The position numbers and the translations under genes were made by a program. From positions 1 through 56,894 of IMG/VR virus record IMGVR_UViG_3300025898_000001: DNA of 56,894 nt; one strand, given 5' to 3'. This document shows, one piece after another, positions 30,678-37,951 of this stretch. Origin of the DNA: a virus. The notes under the pieces are model-generated. The model saw only the letters and a program-made list of their open reading frames with translations. It ran no database searches and was not told the origin of the DNA. How positions within the stretch are numbered: the stretch's first letter is position 1; the number at the start of each line of letters is the position of its first letter.

Positions 30678-31150
30678 GTCAGCCATTTTACCACCTCCAC
30701 ACCCCCCTTGTCAAGCAGATCCACACCCGCCATGTCTCGGTGGTCATCGCGAAAGACGACTCGTTCGATGCCGGCGCTGAGGATCAGCATGGAGCAGTTG
30801 GGGCATGGTGCAGTGGTGGTGAAGAGCTGACCACTCTCCACACGTACCCCGTATCGGGCCGCATAGGAGATGGCGTTGGCCTCGGCGTGGACCGAGATGG
30901 TGCAGGGTTTGGTCGCCGGGCAGTAGGCGGAGTGGGCGTTGTGTAGATGTGAGTCTTTGGCCGGGCACTTGCACTCGTGGTCACAATGGGTCATTCCCGC
31001 AGGGGCGCCATTGTAGCCGCTGACCAGCGGTCGGTATTCGGCCGTCGCGATGATGACGCCCACCTGTGCGCGTGAGCATGTGCTACGGAGCGCGTAGAGC
31101 GCCGCTGAATTGATCAGGATGTGGTCGCGTGAAGGTCGCTGCGACATCAT
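30674..31150 (-). CDS. dCMP deaminase
   Basis: A 158-residue zinc-dependent deoxycytidylate deaminase converting dCMP to dUMP. The catalytic site is HAEANAI and PCPNCS (H-A-E and P-C-x-x-C); a Cys/His-rich insert before it (HCDHECKC, HLHNAHSAYC) resembles the extra zinc site of the T4 enzyme. LVSGYNGAPAG is the family N-terminal motif. It overlaps the ThyA-fold gene upstream by 4 bp. Confidence 0.92.
   Translation of the reverse strand: MMSQRPSRDHILINSAALYALRSTCSRAQVGVIIATAEYRPLVSGYNGAPAGMTHCDHECKCPAKDSHLHNAHSAYCPATKPCTISVHAEANAISYAARYGVRVESGQLFTTTAPCPNCSMLILSAGIERVVFRDDHRDMAGVDLLDKGGVEVVKWLT
30685..30714 (-). promoter_or_regulatory. Internal leaderless promoter ahead of polymerase
   Basis: Minus strand: TTGACA (30709-30714), 18-nt spacer, TAAAAT (30685-30690), seven bases, ATG (30677). 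It lies within the 3' end of the deaminase gene and should boost polymerase expression. Confidence 0.75.
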
Positions 31151-32061
31151 GACATCATCGCTTCCATGAGCCGCTGGGACTCTTTGGTCTGCAGCTCAAC
31201 AACGTGGGTCTTCATGAACTCTCGGTCGCCGTCGAACACATGTAGTGAGCCGATGTTCATGGCGAGGGTGCCGAGGGTGAGTCTAGAACCTTTGGCTCCC
31301 TCGTTGCCCTCCATAAACCACCACCGGTCGGCGACCCACCACATGAGACGCATGGCGTGGTAGACGTCGTCGCGCATGTGGCGTAGATAGTCGCAGGACC
31401 GCATATGGTACGTGCAGTTCAGTCGACCTTGACGGATGCGGAACTGGTAGCCCAGCGAGCAGGGCACCCGCTGACCCTCCACCGAACCAGTGTCCTCCGG
31501 GAACCAGATGGGCAGATAGGCCTGACGCGTGGTCGGGTCGCGATCTAGGAGTTTCACCACGTCGAGCAGATCGCCAAGATGATACCGAACGCCGAACTGA
31601 GGTCCAAGATCGCAGTACTCGTTCGGGCCGTATTTGCCACGGATGCTCGACGAGCAGCTGGTAGGAGCGTGGCCCGGTCCAGCGTGCTTGGGCCAGAACC
31701 GCTCGGGGTAGGTGTGGGAGAACTGCCCGCTGGCGAGATGCTCGCTGTTGTCGTTCTTGCGGAACGGCCACCGCTCGTGGGAGGGTGGGGGGTTCAGCGC
31801 GACGCCAGACACTCGCTCCTCGAAGTGCTCGTCGGCCCAGGGCAAGTTCGGCTTGACCAGGTGGGCCATTGAGGTTACGCTCATCGGCACCCCAAGCTCA
31901 AAGCAGACGTCCTCGAGTTCCCAGGTCCGGCCGAGCCCCTCTCGGCCCTGTGTGGATTGGGATTGCCAGGTCAGGCTGTCGACCGGCTTGGCGTCTTCCA
32001 CCAGACGGTCTGCCAGTTCGTACATCAAGCCGTTGAAGCTTCGACTCTTGAGCGTGATCAT
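31147..32061 (-). CDS. ThyA-fold enzyme, probable dCMP hydroxymethylase
   Basis: A 304-residue thymidylate synthase superfamily protein. The nucleophile lies in RVPCSLGYQF, preceded by TTRQAYLPIWFPED, and the nucleotide-binding motif is MRSCDYLRHMRDDVYHAMRL. In thymidylate synthase that last motif is R-S-x-D-x(7)-N; here the Asn position (E. coli Asn177) is Asp. The same change (Asp179) defines T4 dCMP hydroxymethylase. With a deaminase, kinase and pyrophosphatase in the same operon this suggests synthesis of 5-hydroxymethyl-dCMP; a thymidylate-type reaction remains possible. Confidence 0.72.
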   Translation of the reverse strand: MITLKSRSFNGLMYELADRLVEDAKPVDSLTWQSQSTQGREGLGRTWELEDVCFELGVPMSVTSMAHLVKPNLPWADEHFEERVSGVALNPPPSHERWPFRKNDNSEHLASGQFSHTYPERFWPKHAGPGHAPTSCSSSIRGKYGPNEYCDLGPQFGVRYHLGDLLDVVKLLDRDPTTRQAYLPIWFPEDTGSVEGQRVPCSLGYQFRIRQGRLNCTYHMRSCDYLRHMRDDVYHAMRLMWWVADRWWFMEGNEGAKGSRLTLGTLAMNIGSLHVFDGDREFMKTHVVELQTKESQRLMEAMMS

Positions 32062-33092
32062 TCTCCGAAATCCTCCTCATCATCTTCCTCTATGTCCACC
32101 ACCACACCCTTCATTATATCGCCCATTCGGCCGAGCGGGAGTCCTAGCTTGGAGAGATCGAGATTTGACGCGTAGCAGTGGGGCAGCGGGTGATAGGCCT
32201 TGAAGAACTCTTTGCCCTGGGACCCGTCACGCAGAATCTTCGGTCCTTCGAACTGGAGAGCGTGGTTGTATCCGAACAACTCGGTGTGCCACCGCCGGCG
32301 GATGCGTCGATAGGTGTTGTAGTTCATCTGACCGTAGGTCATGCCGGCCTGGTCCTCCTTCCTGACCTTGCGCAGCCAGACTCGACTGATCTTGATCGCT
32401 GGCGCCTCCAGCAGCTGGAGTTCATCTTCCGACAGTCGAGACGTCGAGGCTAGCAGGACTCGACGACCGACCCGACGATGGTCAGAGTCTGGATGCATCA
32501 GTAGATAGGCGAGTGATTTGAAGGAGTGATACTGTATCGAGTCGATTTGCCACACGAACCCGATATCCTGTAAACTCTGCCTAGTGAGTTCGGCGACGTA
32601 CTTGCCGAGCACCTGAGCCACCGTCAGATCGAGCGCCGATAGGTAACCCATGTAGGAGGTCCGACTGTGCAGCGTGATGGTCGGAGTGGGTAGCGCCTTG
32701 TAGACCACCGCGAGCATGCACGACCCCCATCGTCGGCGTTCGCGGTTGGTCATGCCGTTGATAGAGCCGCCCTGGGATCGTACGATCTTAGTGCGCAATG
32801 TCGCCTGGCCCCGCCCTTTAGAACCGATGCGCACGCATTGCGCGAGCCACATTTTAACATCTTCGGGGTCGAGGTACTGCTTGATCATCATCGTCCATCG
32901 GGACGGGGTTAACCACAGCGACTTGAGATCGAACTCCCACTCGAGTGAGTCCGCCACGCCGATGACGTTGTGCTTTGAGACGTCGATCATCGACACGGTG
33001 TCTAACTGATCTCGAGGAGAGTAGATCAGATCTAGACACATGCGGTCGTGCAGTTCGGTGAGGGTGCTCGCGCTATAAGCGTGAGATCGCAA
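32058..33092 (-). CDS. Divergent ThyA-superfamily-like protein
   Basis: A 344-residue protein that overlaps the ThyA-fold gene by 4 bp. RRRWGSCMLAVVYKALP followed by TITLHSRTSYMGYLSALDL and FVWQIDSIQYHSFKSLAYLL parallels the Cys, R-S and final H-x-Y regions of thymidylate synthases, but the P-C and R-S-x-D signatures are not kept intact. It may be a second nucleotide-modifying enzyme or a non-catalytic partner. TTG 33092 follows GGAGG. The C terminus is an acidic tail. Assignment is tentative. Confidence 0.45.
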   Translation of the reverse strand: MRSHAYSASTLTELHDRMCLDLIYSPRDQLDTVSMIDVSKHNVIGVADSLEWEFDLKSLWLTPSRWTMMIKQYLDPEDVKMWLAQCVRIGSKGRGQATLRTKIVRSQGGSINGMTNRERRRWGSCMLAVVYKALPTPTITLHSRTSYMGYLSALDLTVAQVLGKYVAELTRQSLQDIGFVWQIDSIQYHSFKSLAYLLMHPDSDHRRVGRRVLLASTSRLSEDELQLLEAPAIKISRVWLRKVRKEDQAGMTYGQMNYNTYRRIRRRWHTELFGYNHALQFEGPKILRDGSQGKEFFKAYHPLPHCYASNLDLSKLGLPLGRMGDIMKGVVVDIEEDDEEDFGE

Positions 33093-33246
33093 TGTAGGCC
33101 TCCACGATGAGTTGGACGATGACGACTATGAAGTAGACGCCGATGCTGACCACGAGACAAAGGCCGAGACCGATGACTATGGCGCCGGTGATCTTAACCC
33201 ACATCGGATGCGGTCGCGTCGGTGTATCCGTTGTTTTGTCTTCCAC
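33073..33246 (-). CDS. Small membrane protein
   Basis: A 57-residue protein starting at GTG 33246 (after GGAGAA), nested between the pyrophosphatase and ThyA-like genes and overlapping both. A polar N terminus (TDTPTRPHPMW) is followed by one long hydrophobic span, ITGAIVIGLGLCLVVSIGVY and a second IVVIVQLIVEAY, possibly a hairpin. The longer open frame is shadow of the pyrophosphatase gene. Function unknown. Confidence 0.55.
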   Translation of the reverse strand: MEDKTTDTPTRPHPMWVKITGAIVIGLGLCLVVSIGVYFIVVIVQLIVEAYIAISRL

Positions 33247-33709
33247 GATTCTTCTCCCACGCTCGGAAGTAGGCGTCGAACAACTGGTCGGCGCTGATGC
33301 CCGCGGTGATGCACATCTCCACGAAGAAATGCAGCGCGTCGGCCATCTCCTCAGTGAATTTGGCCTCGTCGGTGCCATTCCACTTCTGCTTCCACGGCTT
33401 CCAGCGCAACTCCTGCATGGCCTCGCTGAGTTCACGCACGGTGAAACCGAAGAGCTCGTGCAGTCTGGCTTGCACCGTGGCGAAGTTGATCTCGCCGTAG
33501 TCGCTCTCCGGTATCGGGAAGGACGGCTCACCCGTCTCGATCTCGAAGTACTTCCGCATCAGCTCTCGCTGGCCGGCGAAGATAGTGCGCAGCGCGTCGA
33601 ACTGAGAGATGTACCCGGTGTTCATGTAGATCGCACCAACCTCGTACCACACGCCCTGATTGGTGATGCGGGGCTCCTGGTACGGCACACGGTCAGTACT
33701 TGACGTCAC
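33194..33709 (-). CDS. All-alpha NTP pyrophosphatase (dUTPase/dCTPase-like)
   Basis: A 171-residue protein of the dimeric dUTPase/MazG superfamily. Helix RELSEAMQELRWKPWK supplies E-x-x-x-(M/E) ligands and FTEEMADALHFFVEM supplies E-E-x-x-D; the C-terminal DQLFDAYFRAWEKNRGRQNN is the typical K-N-x-x-R-Q segment. Such enzymes remove dUTP or, in T4 (gp56), dCTP and dUTP. GTG 33709 after AAGGA is the best start; the open frame extends into the kinase gene. Its position beside the hydroxymethylase candidate suggests clearing of dCTP or dUTP. Confidence 0.78.
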   Translation of the reverse strand: MTSSTDRVPYQEPRITNQGVWYEVGAIYMNTGYISQFDALRTIFAGQRELMRKYFEIETGEPSFPIPESDYGEINFATVQARLHELFGFTVRELSEAMQELRWKPWKQKWNGTDEAKFTEEMADALHFFVEMCITAGISADQLFDAYFRAWEKNRGRQNNGYTDATASDVG

Positions 33710-34247
33710 GAGACTCAGTCCTTGTGTTGAGAGCGAAGACGATGTTCTGGTGGATGCGACCGTACATGTGCTCACGGTCGGGGTGCCGGTAGTCCCACAG
33801 CTTGGCGTCGGTACCCCAGTTGCCATAGGCGGCGACGTAGGCGTTGTAGATCTTGTGCATGTACGGAACGACGACCTCGTTATTCGGGTCATGGGCCGTG
33901 TTCAGATAGACCGAGCTCCACGGAGGCAAACAGAAGATCACAACCGGTTTGATCTGACGAAACACTTGAAGCGCGGGAATCAGCCACTCGGGATCCCAGA
34001 AGTCTGCATCGGGCTCTCTGGGCATCACCGACGAGTAGATCGGCTCTGAGATCAGACGATGCCGATCAAAGATGGCCGGCTTGAATCCGCCGGCGAGGTT
34101 GTCGTTGACCCAGTCACGAAGATTAGTCATCGGTCGGGTGTCGGAGTCGACGACCTTCGCCGCCAACTCCAGGTGTGGAAAGTCGCCCATCAGTCGCTTG
34201 ATTAGCGTGGTCTTGCCGGCCCCATCCGGACCTTCGACCACGATCAT
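33693..34247 (-). CDS. Deoxynucleoside monophosphate kinase-like
   Basis: A 184-residue P-loop kinase: Walker A VEGPDGAGKTTLIKRL at the N terminus, a D-R-H motif in AIFDRHRLISEPIYSSV equivalent to the D-R-x of thymidylate kinases, VVIFCLPPW strand, and a C-terminal lid-like region. It should phosphorylate a dNMP to dNDP. In a hydroxymethylation pathway it would play the part of T4 gp1. ATG 34247 overlaps the upstream stop (ATGA). Confidence 0.82.
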   Translation of the reverse strand: MIVVEGPDGAGKTTLIKRLMGDFPHLELAAKVVDSDTRPMTNLRDWVNDNLAGGFKPAIFDRHRLISEPIYSSVMPREPDADFWDPEWLIPALQVFRQIKPVVIFCLPPWSSVYLNTAHDPNNEVVVPYMHKIYNAYVAAYGNWGTDAKLWDYRHPDREHMYGRIHQNIVFALNTRTESRDVKY

Positions 34248-34555
34248 AACTTCTCGAGTCCTTTCTTGCCGCTGCCCCCGCATACATAGCCACGAGTGTT
34301 GTTGTGGTGGGGCATGATGTAGAATCGATCGGCCGTCAGGCCGCAGGCCTCGACGACGGTCTCGTACTCGCAGTCAGTCTGGCCGCAGGTGTAGATTGTG
34401 CTCCGCTGAGGCAGTTCGACGTATAGATCGAGACCGGTGTGATGGTTACCCACCAGTGTGTTGTCCTGATAGCCGAGGGTCTCGCACAGATCGAGAAACT
34501 CCCTGACGTCCTTGATAGTGGCGCAGTTCGCACTGAGCCTAGTCTTCTGAGGCAT
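34244..34555 (-). CDS. Hypothetical protein with Cys pairs
   Basis: A 103-residue protein starting MPQKTRLSANCATIKDVREF. It has a helical first third, a strand region TGLDLYVELPQ and a CGQTDCEYETVVEACG cluster that may bind metal; the C terminus is Gly/Lys-rich. ATG 34555 follows AAAGGAGG. No family recognised. Confidence 0.68.
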   Translation of the reverse strand: MPQKTRLSANCATIKDVREFLDLCETLGYQDNTLVGNHHTGLDLYVELPQRSTIYTCGQTDCEYETVVEACGLTADRFYIMPHHNNTRGYVCGGSGKKGLEKL

Positions 34556-34599
34556 CGCCCCTCCTTTCCAACTAAGTCTATCATTCTTGCGTCTCGCGA

Positions 34600-36126
34600 T
34601 CAACCGCGGAGTAGCGACTTCGGAGACTTCATGATCGCCTTAGCCACATCGCCATCCGCTTGCAGGGTGTGGTAGATCACTTCATCCACAGTATCCTCAG
34701 CCAACAGGTAGACGAACCGTGTGCCTCGCGCGTCCTTATTCAGGGCGATACGATCCTCTGCCTGAGTGAAGTCGACATAGCTCAGCGTCAGAGAGAACCA
34801 TATGAAGGTGCCCGCGGTGGATAGGTCGATGCCCAACGATCCCGCGGCGGGCTGCATGACAAACACCGCACAGCCGTCGGTGTGAGCTCTAAATGCCTTG
34901 ATATTAAAGTCGCGATCCTGTCTACTGACCTTGCCATAAAGGGGATAACATTTGACTTTTAACTTACGACAGATCGACTCGATGGCCTGTATGTCGTGCA
35001 CGAACTGGGCGCCGACAACAACCTTCTCGCCCGCCTCGATCAGGTCCTCAAGCATGTCTCGAAACACCGCCAACTTCTCGGTGCCCACACGATAGAGCCG
35101 GCCGTCAGGATGCTCTGGTGTGGGGTTGGTGCGGGCCACCCCCGAAGTGATCTGCCGGAGTCTCACCAGTTGGACTATCGGCAGCGACGCCTCGGTGACC
35201 TCACCGGTCTCGATTTGATGAATCATCTCATTAGCCATGTCGTCGTAGGCCTTGCCCGACTTGACTAGCGGCACTCTAATGATCTCGGGGGGCAGTCTCG
35301 CCGGCAGATCAAAGCACTCAGCTCGTGTGATGGCGAAGGCGTCTCGGTGGATCAGCTTGTGGAGTTCACGTGTGTTCTGGTTGCCGAGCCATTTCTCATA
35401 ACCCTGCAGCTTGACCCAGCGACCAAAGTGAGCCTTGAACTCACGGAAGGTCATGTCGAATCGATCGGGATTCATGAACTCCCACTGACTCCACACGTCG
35501 AACACTCGCTTGCGCTTAGTGACGACTGTGCCGGTCATGATTACTCGGTAGTCAGCGATCTTACCCAACTTGTGGATCATCTTCGACTTCTTAGCTGTCG
35601 CGGACTTGATGCGGTGACTCTCGTCGAGGGCGACGACGTGAGGACCCCAGGCCTCTAACGACTTATATACGTCGAAGCGACCGCCTCGGTTCTTGGATCG
35701 GGTCTTGATGGTGAGAGGTTTCTGATCCTCGTCTCGCTCCACAGTCCTAGTCACCACCTGCCCCGGTGTGGACAGCGCGTCGTAGTTGACGACGACGATC
35801 TGCAGTTTGCCATCGCGACGCCGAGGGATGCGCGGGTAGTTCTTGCGCACCACTGAGTCCCACACGATGATCTGATACTCGAAGGGGCAGTGGGTCTCAA
35901 ACTCATCCTTCCACACCCCCATCACCGATACCGGGCAGAACACTAGAACTCTTTCGACCTTGCCCAGTTGGTATAGAATCGACACATAGTCGATAAGGGT
36001 CTTGGTCTTGCCGGTTCTAGGCTCCATGAGAAGAGCGCCGCCGAAGTCGGTGCTGAGCAGCTTCTTGACCGCAGAGACCTGGTGAGCGTAGGGCTTGGTG
36101 CGCCAGATGTATGTGTTTCTTGTCAT
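34600..36126 (-). CDS. SNF2-type superfamily 2 helicase
   Basis: A 508-residue SF2 helicase. Q-like AHQVSAVKKLL, Walker A EPRTGKTKT, DEAD-equivalent VVALDESHRIK, motif III VIMTGTVV, then in the second RecA lobe VVVGAQFVHDI, GSLGIDLSTAGTFIWFSL and FTQAEDRIAL (motif VI). The lineage is the SNF2/phage helicase group that remodels forks or recombination intermediates. The start forms an ATGA overlap with the preceding gene; the extended frame upstream is shadow. Confidence 0.9.
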   Translation of the reverse strand: MTRNTYIWRTKPYAHQVSAVKKLLSTDFGGALLMEPRTGKTKTLIDYVSILYQLGKVERVLVFCPVSVMGVWKDEFETHCPFEYQIIVWDSVVRKNYPRIPRRRDGKLQIVVVNYDALSTPGQVVTRTVERDEDQKPLTIKTRSKNRGGRFDVYKSLEAWGPHVVALDESHRIKSATAKKSKMIHKLGKIADYRVIMTGTVVTKRKRVFDVWSQWEFMNPDRFDMTFREFKAHFGRWVKLQGYEKWLGNQNTRELHKLIHRDAFAITRAECFDLPARLPPEIIRVPLVKSGKAYDDMANEMIHQIETGEVTEASLPIVQLVRLRQITSGVARTNPTPEHPDGRLYRVGTEKLAVFRDMLEDLIEAGEKVVVGAQFVHDIQAIESICRKLKVKCYPLYGKVSRQDRDFNIKAFRAHTDGCAVFVMQPAAGSLGIDLSTAGTFIWFSLTLSYVDFTQAEDRIALNKDARGTRFVYLLAEDTVDEVIYHTLQADGDVAKAIMKSPKSLLRG

Positions 36127-36473
36127 GACTCCCCTCGCTCGGTTCCGTAGTCGTGCATGAAAAGCGAATCTATCACGACCTCTGGGCCGGACTCTCTTCT
36201 CCAGGACTTGAGCTCGTCGCGTCCGATCAGATTCTTCGGCACCTGAGTGCCGGCGGTAGGCTTGCCGCACTTACGGTGAACAAACCACCGAAAGCGGGGG
36301 CCGAGGGCTATCAACTTGCCGCTGTGTCGACCGTTGGTCTCGTCGGGACAGTCGCATCGGGTCTTCATCAGATGGAACAGACCACAGACTCTTAGCGACT
36401 CGACTGAGTCGAGCTTCTCCCTAAGTTTGGTGATTGTCGCCTCGTCGCCCTCGATCAGCAGTATTTGCGTCAT
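36123..36473 (-). CDS. Hypothetical Cys-containing protein
   Basis: A 116-residue protein starting MTQILLIEGDEATITKLREK (helical), then CGLFHLMKTRCDCPDETNGR and RFRWFVHRKCGKP, which together offer four cysteines and histidines for a zinc site. First gene of the replication block, read from a leaderless promoter. No family recognised. Confidence 0.65.
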   Translation of the reverse strand: MTQILLIEGDEATITKLREKLDSVESLRVCGLFHLMKTRCDCPDETNGRHSGKLIALGPRFRWFVHRKCGKPTAGTQVPKNLIGRDELKSWRRESGPEVVIDSLFMHDYGTERGES

Positions 36474-36478
36474 GCTTC

Positions 36479-36508
36479 ATACTACCACACCCCCTAGAAC
36501 TATCGCAA
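36479..36508 (-). promoter_or_regulatory. Leaderless promoter of replication block
   Basis: Minus strand: TTGCGA (36503-36508), 18-nt spacer, TAGTAT (36479-36484), five bases, ATG (36473). Confidence 0.78.
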
Positions 36509-36558
36509 GGCCGAGTCGTCGTGAATATAAGGGGCGCCTCATCAAGCTTCCCGTCGCC

Positions 36559-36587
36559 TTGACAGTCGCCCTCGCTATGGATATTGT
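36559..36587 (+). promoter_or_regulatory. Promoter of paralogue C
   Basis: TTGACA (36559-36564), 17-nt spacer, TATTGT (36582-36587), followed by a leader of about 45 nt and GGAGG before ATG 36640. Divergent from the replication-block promoter. Confidence 0.78.
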
Positions 36588-36639
36588 AGTGCCATAACCA
36601 ATCGCCCCACCGCCCATCAGGGCCACACTGGAGGATGAG

Positions 36640-37242
36640 ATGGCGACTCGCACAAGCGCCCGTCGCACGACGAAGGCCGCGCCGGCCAAGACGAAGCCGG
36701 TCGAGCCGGCGGAGGAGGAGCTCGAAGAGCTGGAGGAGGCGGAGGACTTCGAGGAGGTCGAGGAGGTCGAGCCCGAGGCCGCGCCGGCGAAGGGCGTCAA
36801 GACACGGGACGACGCGGTCGTCTTCGGAGTCGCCGACCTGGCGAGGCACCTCTCCCAGAAGACCGGCAAGGACGTCACCACTCGGGAGCTGCGGACCTTG
36901 ATCCGCAAGATGGCTCGCGACGGCGGCGGCCGGGTCAACCGCGAGATCGTCGCCGGCAACCGCAGCCGGTACGACTGGCCGAACGGCCTGAAGGACCCGG
37001 AGGTCCGGGCGATCATCGCCGCGTACACCTCCGGCGAGGGCGAGGAGGCCAAGAGGGCCTCGCTCCAGGCGCTGCAGGAGCGCAACGCCGCGAAGCGAGC
37101 CGAAGCCGCCGCCGAGCGTCAGACCGCCGCCGAGGCGGCCAAGACCAAGCCGGTCGCGAAGAAGGCCGCCGCCAAGAAGCCGGCGCCCCCCGTCGAGGAG
37201 GTCGACGAGGAGGACGAAGAGCTGGACTTCGGCGACGAGTGA
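36640..37242 (+). CDS. Nucleoid-type DNA-binding protein (paralogue C)
   Basis: A 200-residue protein. N-terminal 50 residues are Lys/Arg/Ala/Pro then Glu-rich; residues 60-125 (VFGVADLARHLSQKTGKDVT, TRELRTLIRKMARDGGGRVN, GNRSRYDWP) form a small helix-rich DNA-binding module with the same L-A...L-R-x-h-h-R...R-Y plan as the genes at 11743 and 23015. The C-terminal third is an Ala/Lys helix and histone-H1-like tail ending in an acidic DEEDEELDFGDE tip like that of the SSB. Likely binds and organises DNA. Confidence 0.7.
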   Translation: MATRTSARRTTKAAPAKTKPVEPAEEELEELEEAEDFEEVEEVEPEAAPAKGVKTRDDAVVFGVADLARHLSQKTGKDVTTRELRTLIRKMARDGGGRVNREIVAGNRSRYDWPNGLKDPEVRAIIAAYTSGEGEEAKRASLQALQERNAAKRAEAAAERQTAAEAAKTKPVAKKAAAKKPAPPVEEVDEEDEELDFGDE

Positions 37243-37267
37243 CGCCGACCAGCTAATCCACACAGAC

Positions 37268-37307
37268 CTCGCCGGGCCCGGGCGACCGCACACCTGGGCT
37301 CGGCGAG
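37268..37307 (+). terminator. Hairpin terminator of paralogue C
   Basis: CTCGCCGGGCCC (37268-37279) pairs with GGGCTCGGCGAG (37296-37307) (one G-U pair), 26 bp after the stop codon; followed by TTCCATGTT. Confidence 0.65.
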
Positions 37308-37329
37308 TTCCATGTTAGGAGAGTTTCCC

Positions 37330-37866
37330 TTGAACATCCAGCCGATTCTGTTGGGGCAGGCGCCCTCCGCACAGGGCGACGGTCGACCCTTCACCGGACC
37401 CAGCGGCAAGACTGTCTGCAAGTGGTTGGGTGTGGAAGGTCGCGAGCAGCTCGCAGAATACTTCTATCTCGAGAACTTGCTTCCACATCCGCTACCCCGC
37501 AACTCCGACGAACGCCGTAAGTCGAGTCAGCTCACGCCGGCGCAGGCCAGACTGGGCGCTAAGAACTTCCTCACCAGAACTCGATTCCGCCTACGCAAAG
37601 ACCTGGGTTCTGAGGGCTACACCAAGTTCATCGACCAGTCGAGATTTCTGCTCGTGGTGGTGCTGGGCACCAAGGTGTGGAGGGGTTTCAATCTACCCTC
37701 ACACGACGAGTGGTTCACTGAGCGACTGATCAGCGATGAGTTCATGATGGTCAAGTTCCCCCATCCCAGCGGCCTGAACCACGAACTCAACGATCCTGAT
37801 TTCGTCCGTGAGACGGCCCGGCACCTGCGATCGATCGCGCTGCATCGGCAGCAAACCATCAAGTGA
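37330..37866 (+). CDS. Uracil-DNA glycosylase-like protein
   Basis: A 178-residue protein of the UDG superfamily: motif 1 LLGQAPSAQGDGRPFTGPSG and motif 2 KFPHPSGLNH near residue 145, with FYLENLLPHPL as the central strand. The G-x-x-P...F-x-G-x-S-G and H-P-S-G pattern is kept, so the enzyme may be active in removing uracil or another base. I start at TTG 37330 after AGGAGAG because the in-frame ATG 37312 precedes that ribosome site. A second UDG-like domain is fused to the polymerase. Confidence 0.72.
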   Translation: MNIQPILLGQAPSAQGDGRPFTGPSGKTVCKWLGVEGREQLAEYFYLENLLPHPLPRNSDERRKSSQLTPAQARLGAKNFLTRTRFRLRKDLGSEGYTKFIDQSRFLLVVVLGTKVWRGFNLPSHDEWFTERLISDEFMMVKFPHPSGLNHELNDPDFVRETARHLRSIALHRQQTIK

Positions 37867-37899
37867 CGGATCGACCTGAGCCTCTCTAGACACACAAAA

Positions 37900-37944
37900 A
37901 TCGCCCTCGGGGCCGTCGATCGAGCAGACGACCACGAGGGCGAT
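37900..37944 (-). terminator. Intrinsic terminator of late operon
   Basis: ATCGCCCTCG (37900-37909) pairs perfectly with CGAGGGCGAT (37935-37944). Read on the minus strand the stem ends in a T5 tract, just after the endolysin stop, so this closes the late operon. It also lies between convergent genes. Confidence 0.88.
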
Positions 37945-37951
37945 GTTGTGG

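Noticed and set aside
33073-33531. 152-residue ORF containing a membrane segment
   Set aside because: The first 95 codons are shadow of the pyrophosphatase gene; only the part from GTG 33246 has a ribosome site and sensible composition.
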